In this document: positions 11,923 to 20,977 of the stretch, piece after piece
How the letters are laid out: each line of letters starts with the position of its first letter
Numbering within the stretch: position 1 is the first letter of the stretch
Origin: Prorocentrum cordatum
Lineage: Eukaryota; Sar; Dinophyceae; Prorocentrales; Prorocentraceae
Direction of reading: 5' to 3'
NCBI GenBank assembly: GCA_963575745.1
Contig: CAUYUJ010000952.1
Location: 1 to 64,000, forward strand
Length of the DNA: 64,000 bases
Made by a program: the position numbers and the translations under genes
Notes under the pieces: model-generated
Database searches by the model: none
The model's input: only the letters and a program-made list of their open reading frames with translations
Told to the model about the DNA's origin: nothing

Positions 11923-12090
11923 AAGGTGTAAGCCGGGCCTGTCCCCCACAGGAGGAATATTCAAAAATTGTCAAAACATAGTTTGGGTACGAATTGTTGT
12001 CCTATTTGTTTTGGCAAGTTTTGATTATTGTGGGGCAGTATTGAATTATTCCTTCAAAATACGCCTGAAGGGGGACATGCCCGACCTAAT
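11923..12090. mobile_element. Small inverted-repeat element, family M2, copy 1 (target of the giant element)
   Basis: The left end reads AAGGTGTAAGCCGGGCCTGT, then CCCCCACAGGAGGAATATTC. The right end is the imperfect reverse complement, CGCCTGAAGGGGGACATGCC followed by CGACCTAA. A fuller copy is at 54294-54450, and separate ends are at 61039 and 62905-62938. The giant transposon interrupts its final CCTAA. Confidence 0.75.
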
Positions 12091-12114
12091 CCAGAAGCCG
12101 CATTAAAGTGATCA
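12089..12114 (+). repeat. Left terminal inverted repeat
   Basis: 26 bp beginning ATCCAGAAGCCG and ending GTGATCA, identical in reverse complement to 36171-36196. Confidence 0.95.
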
Positions 12115-12118
12115 TTGA

Positions 12119-12232
12119 GGCCCTCTGTGACAGAGGGGGTGTTTTTCGGAGGCCCTCTGTGACAGAGGGGGTGCGTTCGGAGGCCCTCTGTGACAGAGGG
12201 GGTGCGTTCGGAGGCTCTCTGCGACAGAGTTG
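12119..12232. repeat. Left subterminal hairpin array
   Basis: CCCTCTGTGACAGAGGG at 12121, 12153 and 12184, plus a degenerate fourth copy at about 12215, with a period of 31-32 bp. Each is a 7-bp-arm palindrome with a TGA loop. The array mirrors the right end and may hold transposase binding sites (inference). Confidence 0.9.
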
Positions 12233-12654
12233 CTCGTCATCCCGTTCCTCGTCATCCTGCTTCTTGATTTCGGATATGTCATGCTACCACTGCGCTCATC
12301 ATCTTTGCGTCTGTGATCCTCGTCGTGTTTTTCCATGCGTCCTTTTCACAATTTCCACCACATTATCCTCCGTTGCCGTTCTGGCCCGCCATCTACCTCG
12401 TCACTCTCCTTCGTCTGCATGTCCTTATTCTTTTCCGCTCTTTTTTCGCCTCCCCTCTGGTTCGATTTCCGCTCTTCGTCCACTTCGTTCATTCGTTTCC
12501 AACCCCCCTTCCTTTCAAGTTCTCCGCCGTCCAATCACGTCGCGTCGTCCGCCGCCGCTATGCTCAAACCATCCCGCGCCCGTGGGATCGCCCGCGAGCA
12601 CCGGTGCAGCTGGGCCCGTCGCGGCCTAACGCGCGCCTGCGCCGTCGTCTTGCA
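12233..12654 (+). promoter_or_regulatory. Pyrimidine-rich leader of the first cargo gene
   Basis: The stretch from 12240 to 12545 is rich in T and C, with a TTTTCCG/CCTCCC texture. Similar tracts precede most genes of the element. Dinoflagellates trans-splice a leader onto mRNAs at AG sites after pyrimidine tracts, so these are plausible trans-splice acceptor regions. The exact acceptor cannot be chosen by eye. Confidence 0.35.
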
Positions 12655-13800
12655 ATGGGCGATGCAGGCGGATACACATGGGATGGCGCGGGAGGATGGT
12701 GGGATAGCCGCAGCAGCGGCTGGCGTGGCTGGGAGGACGGCCATGATTGGTCAGCGAGGGGTTGGAGAGACTGGCGACAAGACGGGCACACGCCAACGGA
12801 GGACGCCAAATGGCGCGATGGCCCTGCCGCCGCAGCAGCGGCGGCGGTCTCGCCTCAACGGCCGTCTCGCTTCGCCGCGCTTAGCGTTGTGAGCCCCCGC
12901 GCCCCTGGTCTCGGCATGCCCGAATTCGATAATTTCGCGAGGGCTGCCCTCCGAAACTCACCAGAACCTGGGAACACAGTTTCAGGAGAGGGGTCGGGAT
13001 CCCGAGCCGCGCCTGCGGCGCAGGAGCCCCGCGCCACCGCAGCGGCGGCGGCGCGCGGGCCCCAGGATTTTGAGAAGTTTGATGTTAATTATTTTTTGAG
13101 TCATGAAGAGAGGCTCGGCACTTCGTTTCAGCAACACAATCAAGCGTTGAAATGGTGGCGCCATCTGAATGAAGACCCAACTGCCCCGTTCGAGTCAGAA
13201 GCCAAGTGGTTTGACAATGCGGAGCCCACCATGGTCGCTGTTTGCGACCACGGTGCGAGGACGAGCTTTGGTTTCAAAAGCGACGAGGAAGTCCCTTGGC
13301 GGTGGCAAGAGATGGTGGCGACGCTCAGGGAGGAAGATATCAGGGAGGTCGTGGAGGGGCCCCGCAGCAGCGGGGCTCTGATCGGCTGTTCCCTCGAAGT
13401 CCGGCCAAACAGCTACGACCACATGCGTCAGAGTATTGTGCGCGCGCGACAGTTCGCGGGGCAGCGGGTGAAAGTGAAGCTGCCGATGCGGGATTTCGTG
13501 TTGCACCGCGACGACGGGACAGGCGTCCGTTTACACCCGCACCGGGGCGACAGGAAGGTCGAAGCTCTGCCCCTCGTCCCCCACGCGGACACGGTGAGGC
13601 CACCAACCGCGGGTTTGGGCGGGAGCGACGGGTCAGGAACTTCTCGCCGGCACAAGGACCTCGGTGTGGAGCGCAAGGTCAAGTTCGACGCCGCCAGAGA
13701 GAGGGGGGGGCCGACGCCCTCTCAGGGGCCCCGCAGCAGCGGGGCCGCGGCGTCCAGCACCAGGCCCTCGGCGCCCGCAGCAGCGGGTGGCAAACAGTAG
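12655..13800 (+). CDS. Trp/Gly-rich cargo protein of unknown function
   Basis: 381 aa. I do not recognise the family. I chose ATG 12655 (GCAATGG context) because the upstream in-frame extension is pyrimidine-tract translation. The N-terminus (residues 1-50) is rich in Trp, Gly, Arg and Asp (GGWWDSRSSGWRGWEDGHDW). An Ala/Pro-rich linker at about 55-135 carries two hairpin-derived segments. Residues 140-270 look globular, with FEKFDVNYFLSHEERLG and YDHMRQSIVRARQFAG-like helices and many charged residues. The C-terminal 100 residues are disordered and include two GPRSSGA hairpin insertions. It is the first gene inside the left end. The last gene of the element is also Trp-rich, so the two may be related. 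No intron is needed. Confidence 0.6.
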   Translation: MGDAGGYTWDGAGGWWDSRSSGWRGWEDGHDWSARGWRDWRQDGHTPTEDAKWRDGPAAAAAAAVSPQRPSRFAALSVVSPRAPGLGMPEFDNFARAALRNSPEPGNTVSGEGSGSRAAPAAQEPRATAAAAARGPQDFEKFDVNYFLSHEERLGTSFQQHNQALKWWRHLNEDPTAPFESEAKWFDNAEPTMVAVCDHGARTSFGFKSDEEVPWRWQEMVATLREEDIREVVEGPRSSGALIGCSLEVRPNSYDHMRQSIVRARQFAGQRVKVKLPMRDFVLHRDDGTGVRLHPHRGDRKVEALPLVPHADTVRPPTAGLGGSDGSGTSRRHKDLGVERKVKFDAARERGGPTPSQGPRSSGAAASSTRPSAPAAAGGKQ

Positions 13801-14790
13801 TTTTGGGACCGAATAACTCCCCAGACGATTTGGTTGCGGAGTAGATGGCTCCGCAGCAGCAGCGGGGCTCGAATGAAGGGCGCGTTGCATTTCTGCAGGG
13901 GCGCGCGCGTCGGCCGCCGAGATCGGGAGCGCTCGTGCAGGCGCCGTGGCGCGATCTTCGTTAAGAAGTCTTCCCTCTCCTCCCTGTCCCCCCATCCCGC
14001 CGCCCTCAACGTCGGCTCCTCGCCGCCCGTTCCTCGTCGCTCCACGCCTGTTCGTTCTCCTCCAATTTCCTCTCCCGCTTCCTCGTTCTCTCCTTCCCAT
14101 TTTTCCCTCCATCCCATTGCATCCCTGGCACCCCAGCGAAGTTCGCAGTTCGAAGTTTGAAGTTCGGAGTTCGAAGGTTGCAGTTTGAATTTCGAAGCTT
14201 CGCACTTCGAGGTTCGATCTTCGAACCTTCGTCATCTCGTCGTCGTAATCGTCGTCCTCGTTCGTCGTCGTCGTTCCTCGTCGGCGTCGATTGTCGTCGT
14301 CGTCGTCGCTCGTTGTCGTCGTCGCCGTCGTCGTCGTGGTCGGCGTCGTCGTCGTCGGTCGTCGTCGTCGCTAGTCGTCGTCGCTGGTCGCCGTCGTGGT
14401 CATCGTCCTCGTCGTCGTCGTCGTGGTCGTCGTCGCCCTCGTTGTCGCCGTCGTGGTCATCGTCGTCGTCGTTGTCGTGAAACGCCCCACGTAGGAGGAG
14501 CAGAGAAGGGAGTAAGGAGAAATGAGCACGGTGGAGGGAGGAGGGAGGATTGAACAGGAAGAGGAGGGTGCAGATGGAGGTAGAAGGGATGAGGTAGTTC
14601 AGAAGTGGGAGCAGCAGACTGGCGCAATGGGAAAAGCCATGTGAGTGCAGGGAGGGATGGAAATGCGATAAAGTGAAGCCGCAGCCGTTGCAGGTCTGCC
14701 TCCCGCCGCGCCCGCCCGCCTCCGCGACTGGAGCCGCGCAGGAGCCTCTGCCGAAGTCTCCGCAGCAGCGGGGACTGCCAGAGGAGGCTC
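13797..14790 (+). repeat. Spacer duplication A, copy 1
   Basis: Runs from about CTCCCCAGACGATTTGGTTG through a TCCTCG-rich section, a GTC/CGT microsatellite (14225-14480) and CCGCAGCCGTTGCAGGTCTG to the hairpin at 14757. It matches 15640-16690 almost base for base. It leads into the 99-aa gene, whereas copy 2 leads into the 865-aa gene, so it probably carries the 5' region of both. Confidence 0.85.
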
Positions 14791-14811
14791 CTTCGCGGTT
14801 TTTGCGCCGCT

Positions 14812-15111
14812 ATGGCGAGCATCGCGGGCAAGTACGACGTCGATGACTTCGAGCTCATCACGACGGAGGGCAGTGTTTGGCACTGGGCGACCATGGTGGT
14901 GCGGTTTCTCCAGCGGCGCAATCGTTGCCGCCACGCACGCGCCGTTGGAGTGAAGGGCCAGATGCTCGTCGACCAGGCGCGGCAGATGATGGAGGAGGCG
15001 CGCCGCACCGAGGAGATGGGCAAGATGATGCTTGAGATGTCGAAGAAGAAGGTGAAGGACATCCCAGGCAATATTCGGTACTTTTGCCGCCAGCCGCACC
15101 AGGAGAGCTGA
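14812..15111 (+). CDS. Small helical cargo protein (99 aa), unknown function
   Basis: Complete ATG-to-stop frame (MASIAGKYDVDDFELITTEG start) with a good initiation context (GCTATGG). The middle is basic (FLQRRNRCRHARAVGVKG). Residues 50-80 form a strongly helical, possibly coiled-coil stretch with repeated Met/Glu (ARQMMEEARRTEEMGKMMLE). No family is recognised. It directly follows spacer duplication A, in the position that the 865-aa gene holds after copy 2. It may therefore be a separate small gene or the remainder of a replaced longer one. Confidence 0.5.
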   Translation: MASIAGKYDVDDFELITTEGSVWHWATMVVRFLQRRNRCRHARAVGVKGQMLVDQARQMMEEARRTEEMGKMMLEMSKKKVKDIPGNIRYFCRQPHQES

Positions 15112-15639
15112 GCGGCGATCGGAGCTGGGCCGATAGAGGAGGATGAGGAGGAAGAGGAGGGGGGATGAGGAGAGGAGGAGGAGGGGGATGAGGAGTTGGA
15201 GGCAGCACGCGCACCCGCACTAAGAGCCGCCAGCCGCGCCCGTCTCCGAGTATGAAACCCGAGCTTGGCTGGAAGGGGGGAGGGCGGTAGCAGACACAGC
15301 GCAGGACAGGGATGGGAGAGGTCACGCATCCGCCGCAGTAGCGGCGGTGGTACGACAGTTCTCATGGCGGCGCGGCGGTCGCTGAGAAATGGAGCACGTG
15401 CGTGGGCCTGCGTGCGCTTAATTATGAGTGGCTCTCGTCCCCTCCCCTCCTCTTCCTCCATGAGATCTCTCTCCTGGTGCATATCCCCTGCCAGTGCTCG
15501 TCCTGCTCCTCTATCCGCCCCCCCTCGTCCGTTCCCGCCACCAGCCACATGGGGCGTTCTCAATCAACACCCCATTGAGCGTCCCCATGTGATGGTTGCC
15601 CTTGTCATGAGGGCGGACTCGCAAGAGCCGAGTGGCTGA
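15112..15639. repeat. Spacer duplication B, copy 1, plus captured gene fragment
   Basis: 15280-15510 matches 23620-23825 (GACAGGGATGGGAGAGGTCA, then ATGGCGGCGCGGCGG, then TCCATGAGATCTCTCTCCTG). 15540-15635 matches codons inside the 830-aa gene at 21948-22043 (GGGGCGTTCTCAA, CCTTGTCATGAGGGCG). That fragment lies outside any supported gene here, so it is a captured or duplicated piece. Confidence 0.8.
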
Positions 15640-16607
15640 AGAACTAGTAGTTTGGGGTTCGAACAGCTCCCCAGACGATTTGGTTGTGGAGTAGGTGGCT
15701 CCGCAGCAGCGGGGCTCGAATTAAGGGCGCGTTGCATTTCTGCAGGGGCGCGCGCGTCGGCCGCCGAGATCGGGGGCGCGCGCGCAGGCGCCGTGGCGCG
15801 ATTTTCGTTTTGAAGTCTCCCCTCTCCTCCCTGTCCCCCCATCCCGCCGCCCTCAACGTCGGCTCCTCGCCGCCCGTTCCTCGTCGCTCCACGCCTGTTC
15901 GTTCTCCTCCAACTTCCTCTCCCGCTTCCTCGCTTTTCCTTCCCATTTTCCCTCCATCCCAGTCCATCCCTGGCACCCCAGCGACGTTCGCAGTTAGAAG
16001 CTGGAAGTTCGGAGTTCGAAGATCGAAGTTTGAATTTCGAAGCTTCGCACTTCGAGGTTCGATCTTCGACCCTTCGTCATCTCGTCGTCGTAATCGTCGT
16101 CCTCGTTCGTCGTCGTCGTTCCTCGTCGGCGTCGATTGTCGTCGTCGTCGTCGCTCGTTGTCGTCCTCGCCGTCGTCGTCGTGGTCGGCGTCGTCGTCGT
16201 CGATCGTCGTCGTCGCTAGTCGTCGTCGCCGGTAGCCGTCGTGGTCATCGTCCTCGTCGTCGTCGTCGTGGTCGTCGTTGCCCTCGTTGTCACCGTCGTG
16301 GTCATCGTTCTCGTCGGCGTCGTCGTCGTCGTCGTTGTCACGAAACGCCCCACGTAGGAGGAGCAGAGAAGGGAGCAAGGAGAAATGAGCGCGGCGGAGG
16401 GAGGAGGGAGGACTGAACAGGAAGAGGAGGGAGCAGGCAGAGGTAGAAGGGATGAGGTAGTTCAGAAGTGGGAGCAGCAGACTGGCGCAAGGGGAAAAGT
16501 CATTTGAGCGCAGGGAGGGATGGCATTGCGATAAAGTGAATCCGCAGCCGTTGCAGGTCTGCCCCCCGCCGCGCCCGCCCGCCTCCGCGACGGGAGCGGC
16601 CCAGGGC
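15640..16607 (+). repeat. Spacer duplication A, copy 2
   Basis: Second copy of the block at 13797-14790, including the TCCTCG-rich section and a GTC/CGT microsatellite (16080-16345). Similarity continues past the boundary into the first codons of the 865-aa gene. Confidence 0.85.
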
Positions 16608-19205
16608 ATGGAGCAGCCTGGCGCGACTGGAGCCGCGCAGGAACCTCTGCCGAAGTCTCCGCAGCAGCGGGGGCTGCCAGAGGAGGCCCCTGATGCAGTT
16701 CCGCATGGAATGGCAGATCCAGCACCGGCCTCCGCAGCAGCGGGGGGGGAGGTTGCAACGAAACTTCGGTCATTGTTTTCGTCGATGTCTGGTGCCCAGG
16801 AAAGCGTTTCGCAGAGCCTGCTGGTTGCTCAGGAAATGATGGAGAATGGCCGGATCGAAGAGGCGCGGAAGTTAACGGCCGCCGCCAACCGCCTTGTAGT
16901 CATAACGGCTAAGGAGGCGGCTTCCGCAGCAGCGGGGGCATCCGTGGAGCCAGGCGCCGCCGCAGTGGTAATCGAGCCTGGACAGGGTGGCTCCGATGAC
17001 CCGAGACCGAGATCTCCCTGCACGACTAATTGGCGACAACGGCAGGCTCTGATCGCAGCACGCAAACTGCGTGAAAGCTCCTCCGCAGCAGCGGGGGCCC
17101 GCGTGATCAAGACTCTCGCCTTGACCTCGAAGGCTCGGTCGCCAGCGCTTCCTGTCCAAGAGGGCTTCCCAGAGGAAGGCCGCCCGCACTTCCCATCGGA
17201 AGAGCGCGGCCCGAGCCATTCCAAGCCTCTTGTGCCCCTGCTGTACGACGACGAAGACCAGGTGCAGGAGGGGCAGACAGAGGCGCGCGTGAATCTGGCT
17301 TTTGCTTCCCTCGTCCTGCGCGCGGGCGCCTCCCTGTCGGATTGGGTCGCAGCTGTCAGGGACAGGCGCGAAGGGGTCGTCTTAGTCTCCTTCGAGCCTG
17401 GTGCACGCATCAATCGCGATCGGCGGAAGCAACATCTCGACGATCTCATCCGCCAAAGTGGCTTCCACGGGGAGGTCGCGCGCGAGTGCGTCGGGGCTCT
17501 CCTCTGGGTTCCCGAGCGCGTCGAGCAGTGCGAGGTGCTTCGCTGGCACTGCCACGGGAAGTTCCTGGTTCAGGCCTGGTCGGTGACCCTGGCAGCGGTG
17601 GCTCACAATCCGAAAGCAAAGGAAGGCAAACTCTCCATAGCAGTGGGGGGCGTGTTCTTCCGACACCAGACGAGCCTCGCGGGACACCCGTGGCCCGAAA
17701 ATTTCCGCAACGGACTGCGGAACCTGGTGTCGTGGAACCGAGTGCGTATTCTCGCTGGGATCTTTGACGCAGGCAGGGAGGATCTTTCGGAGCTGCTCAG
17801 AAGTTGCGGCGCGTCTGGTACAGGCGTACTCGGCTTGGCTTTGTGGTGTCCGACAAAAGGTTGTCACGTGACGCACCCGCACTACATCGTGATTCTTGGC
17901 CCCGCTCAGGTTCGCGAGTGCCCTGCGGGCGGGCAGCCTGATCTGCCGCACTGGTTGAATCAGGTTTCCCAGCCTCCGCAGCAGCGGAGGCTCCTCACCA
18001 GCCTGCAGTACCGCCAGTTGGATTGGGTGGCGCGTCCGACCTGGGTCAGGCTCACGGACGCGGAGCGCAAGGAGCAGGATACATATGACTGGCCGCACTT
18101 GCACAGGGTGATCCACAAGGCCCAGGATGCGAACCGCCTCACGGAACATTGCCACACATTGTTCGTTTTTATAGAAGCCAAGAACAGGAAGTCTGGCAAA
18201 GGCGCCGCGGCCAGGAAGAAGGATCGGAAGCGGGAAGCCAAGTGGGAAAAACAGCGGGGAGAGTGGGCGGAGACAGAACCCGAAGCAACAGCCTCAGCAG
18301 CAGCGGAGGCGCACGGAGACCAGGAGGAGGCGGAGACAGAATCTGAAGCAGCAGCCTCCGCAGCAGCGGGGGCGCACGGAGCCCAGGAGGAGCTTGAGGG
18401 CGACGGGCGCGACGCCGTCGACCTCTGCAGCCCCACGCCGCCCCAGGACGAACAGAGCAACCCTGACAGAGGTGAGAGGGAGGAGAAGAAGGAGAAGGAG
18501 AAGATGAAGAAAAACAAGAAGAAGAACAATAAGAAATACATCAGGAGCAGAACCCCAAAGAGGACGAAGCCCTCGCAGCAGCGGGGGGGCAGCCGTTCCA
18601 CACGCAGAAAGCGGGAGCAGAGGAGCAAAGACCGAATGAGGAGAGTGCCCTCGCAGCAGCGGGGGCGCAGCCGCTCCAGACGCAGAGGGCAGGAGCAGAG
18701 GGGGCGCAGCCGCTCCAGACGCAGTGGGCAGGTGGAGGGCGGCGACCGCAGGGCGGCGTGGGCAGGGCGGTTCCTGCCCACGCCGCCCGCGCACCCACCC
18801 CACACAGGTCAGGTGATGCTGAGGCCGAGGGCATGGCGCCCGCTCCTCCCAGGCCAGATATGCCGTCCGCCAGGCATGCCGCCAATGATGCCACCACCAC
18901 CGCCATCTCCCCCGCGTGGAGGAGGACGCCGCGGGGCCCCCCCGCTGGAGGAGACACCGCACCCTACGCCACCGCGGCTCGTCCCGAGCCAGCCGCCGCA
19001 CCCTCCGCCGAAGCGGCTCCTGCCAAGAGAGTCGCAGACGCCCCGCCCTCTGGCAGCGCCGCTCGTCCCGAGGCCGCCGCCGCAGCCTCCCCCGCCGCAG
19101 CTCCTCTCCAGGGAGTCGCCGCTTCCTGCGGACACGTTTGCGTTCAACAGTGACGCGTTCGAGGCATTGTCGCGGCGCCGCAGCCCTTCAAGCGACTCCA
19201 GCTGA
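16608..19205 (+). CDS. Cargo protein with degenerate EEP-like domain and RS/Pro-rich tail
   Basis: 865 aa. ATG 16608 is the first ATG of the frame. Residues 40-90 are helical (VAQEMMENGRIEEARKLTAA). Residues about 230-460 resemble the EEP-domain protein encoded at 33151: the order KLSIAVGGVFFRH, then RNGLRNLVSWNRVRILAGIF, parallels VRVCAVHLHRD, then DNSVDILCGDFN there. The catalytic-type residues are lost (VHLHRD becomes VFFRH; GDFN at about 384-387 is GIFD). An acidic Ala-rich stretch follows, then a Lys run (about 620-645) and an RS-rich region (about 645-712), then a Pro-rich tail. RS and Lys-rich stretches suggest a nuclear or RNA-associated location (inference). Ten or more hairpins are embedded in several frames. 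The nuclease relationship is judged by eye only. Confidence 0.65.
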   Translation: MEQPGATGAAQEPLPKSPQQRGLPEEAPDAVPHGMADPAPASAAAGGEVATKLRSLFSSMSGAQESVSQSLLVAQEMMENGRIEEARKLTAAANRLVVITAKEAASAAAGASVEPGAAAVVIEPGQGGSDDPRPRSPCTTNWRQRQALIAARKLRESSSAAAGARVIKTLALTSKARSPALPVQEGFPEEGRPHFPSEERGPSHSKPLVPLLYDDEDQVQEGQTEARVNLAFASLVLRAGASLSDWVAAVRDRREGVVLVSFEPGARINRDRRKQHLDDLIRQSGFHGEVARECVGALLWVPERVEQCEVLRWHCHGKFLVQAWSVTLAAVAHNPKAKEGKLSIAVGGVFFRHQTSLAGHPWPENFRNGLRNLVSWNRVRILAGIFDAGREDLSELLRSCGASGTGVLGLALWCPTKGCHVTHPHYIVILGPAQVRECPAGGQPDLPHWLNQVSQPPQQRRLLTSLQYRQLDWVARPTWVRLTDAERKEQDTYDWPHLHRVIHKAQDANRLTEHCHTLFVFIEAKNRKSGKGAAARKKDRKREAKWEKQRGEWAETEPEATASAAAEAHGDQEEAETESEAAASAAAGAHGAQEELEGDGRDAVDLCSPTPPQDEQSNPDRGEREEKKEKEKMKKNKKKNNKKYIRSRTPKRTKPSQQRGGSRSTRRKREQRSKDRMRRVPSQQRGRSRSRRRGQEQRGRSRSRRSGQVEGGDRRAAWAGRFLPTPPAHPPHTGQVMLRPRAWRPLLPGQICRPPGMPPMMPPPPPSPPRGGGRRGAPPLEETPHPTPPRLVPSQPPHPPPKRLLPRESQTPRPLAAPLVPRPPPQPPPPQLLSRESPLPADTFAFNSDAFEALSRRRSPSSDSS

Positions 19206-19739
19206 CGGCGCGCGGCTGCGGAGACCTCCGCAGCAGCGGGGGTGGTCTCCGCAGCAGCGGGGGTTATCATAAGAGATCTGAGGCGCGGGCTCGGCGCGCG
19301 CGCGCGCGAGAGGAGGCAGGCGCTCGCGTTGAGCGGCTGAAGAAATCGTGGTCGTTGTCGTCGTGCTCGTCGTCGTCGTTTGCTTTTTGCTGGGGGGGAC
19401 AGGAGGACGAGCAAGAGGAGGAGGAGGAGGAGGGGTCCTGCAGGGACCAGGACCGACACCGGGACCGGGACCGGGACCAGGGGGAGAGCGGGACCGGGAC
19501 CGGGAGCGGGACAGGGACGGGGAGCCCTGGACGAGCAGCAGAACCGACCACGGGACCGGGACCGGGACCGGGGCCGGGACCGGGACCGGGACCGGGAACG
19601 GGGGTGCTGGTCCCGGTCCCGGTCCCGTGGTCGGTCCTGCTGCCCGTCCTGGGCTCCCCGCCCCTGTCCCGCTCCATGTGTCAGCTCTTTGTCCCGCTCC
19701 CAATCTCTGCCGTGCCGTTTGGGTTCGAGATCGCCAGCC
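19206..19739. repeat. Spacer with hairpins and a GGGACC minisatellite
   Basis: Two adjacent hairpin copies (19227 and 19247) follow the stop codon of the 865-aa gene. From 19435 to 19640 the hexamer GGGACC/GGGACCG is repeated many times. Long frames through it are compositional. Confidence 0.8.
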
Positions 19740-20210
19740 ATGAAGGTTAGGAAGCCCGACACAAGGATCGGGCGATGCCGCGTCGGCGAGAAGAGGAATA
19801 GGAAACCCGACACAAGGACGGGACGATGCCGCGTCGGCGAGAAGAGGGGTTTTCGGAAACCGGACCACAGACCTCATTCGAGCAAGCGCGCTGGGGCGGC
19901 GGCTCGACCCACGGCAGCGTCGGCGAAGGCGGCCGCGCGGCCGCTAGCTCGGCGCAAGGCGAGCTCCAAGAAACAAGCCCTCGCAGTAGCGGGGGCTGCT
20001 GTAGCCCTCGCAGCAGCGGGGGCTGCTGTCTTGGAGCGTGGTGGGTTGTGGGATGAGAAGACTGCTCGGAGGACAGGCGTGGAAGATGACGATGGGTTCG
20101 ATCAGGCACTTTGGTACCGCGACCATTGGGGCAACTGGTACAAACTAGGGTCCAAGATGCCGCCAGTCGGCAGCTCCTGGCAAGAAGGCGCCGACCCCCT
20201 TCGCATGTAA
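19740..20210 (+). CDS. Small basic cargo protein with an N-terminal internal repeat
   Basis: 156 aa from ATG 19740 (GCCATGA); I rejected upstream in-frame starts because they lie in the GGGACC minisatellite. The N-terminus carries a duplicated 18-residue motif (RKPDT, R, GRCRVGEKR) and a third partial copy. A Lys/Arg/Ala-rich central part includes a hydrophobic Ala/Val segment at about 80-98 built partly from two hairpin insertions. The C-terminus is rich in aromatic residues and Asp (DQALWYRDHWGNWYKLGSKM). No family is recognised. Very basic and possibly nucleic-acid binding (inference). Confidence 0.45.
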   Translation: MKVRKPDTRIGRCRVGEKRNRKPDTRTGRCRVGEKRGFRKPDHRPHSSKRAGAAARPTAASAKAAARPLARRKASSKKQALAVAGAAVALAAAGAAVLERGGLWDEKTARRTGVEDDDGFDQALWYRDHWGNWYKLGSKMPPVGSSWQEGADPLRM

Positions 20211-20711
20211 TTACGGGGCGGATGAACACGACAGTGCCCCCACATGGTTGATTGCACGGTCCTCAGGATGACCACGACATCCCGAGCGCACAAGGGGAAC
20301 GCCCCTCCGCAGCAGCGGAGGGATGTCGCGAGAATTTCGCCGAGGGGGGGTGACCTCGGCGGAGGGGCGCACTCGCGCGCGCGCGGGGGAGCGCGGTTTC
20401 GCGCGTCGCGTGCGGCATCGCATGCGGTGTGGGGGAAAACACGACATCTGTGCTGTCACCTGTGTCCTGCTCTCTCCTTTGCTTCGCTTCCCCTTGCACT
20501 CCCTCCTGCAACCTCCCGCCCGTCATTATGTCTTTGTAGTGATCATCGCTTCCATACACGCAACTCTCACAGCGCCCCTTTCTCTCACAGATGGGTTCGG
20601 GGTGGGCAACCTTTCTCTCACACAGGGGGGGGCCGATGTATCAATGCTTCTCCTGTTCAGGCGGATGTGCGCGTATCGAAAAACTGAGAAGGCCGCGTCG
20701 ACCCGCCGTTC

Positions 20712-20758
<47 letters not shown>

Positions 20759-20977
20759 GTCTCTCTCTCTCTCTCTGTCTCTCTCCCTCTATCTGCCTTT
20801 CCTCTCCTTCTCCTTTTGCTCAAGTGCGGGCAGGCCGCGGATCCGTGAGGCCCCTCCTTCTGTCCGCGCGCGCGACAGGCACTCGTGCTTCAAGCGGGGC
20901 CCCGCAGCAGCGGGGGCAACCGTCGCGGAGCATCTGTTTGGGAAGCTGCCCCCGCAGCAGCGGGGGCGCCTGGATAG
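20211..20977 (+). promoter_or_regulatory. Spacer and pyrimidine-rich leader before the 830-aa gene
   Basis: Contains a hairpin at 20306, a pyrimidine-rich stretch (20460-20530), a (CT)n microsatellite (20718-20790) and two hairpins (20899 and 20950) just upstream of the start. The pyrimidine tracts may serve as a trans-splice acceptor region (inference). Confidence 0.4.

Noticed and set aside
12119-12232. CRISPR-like array (17-bp palindromes with regular spacers)
   Set aside because: Only four units, spacers are similar to each other rather than unique, no cas genes, eukaryotic context; the array mirrors the other end of the transposon.
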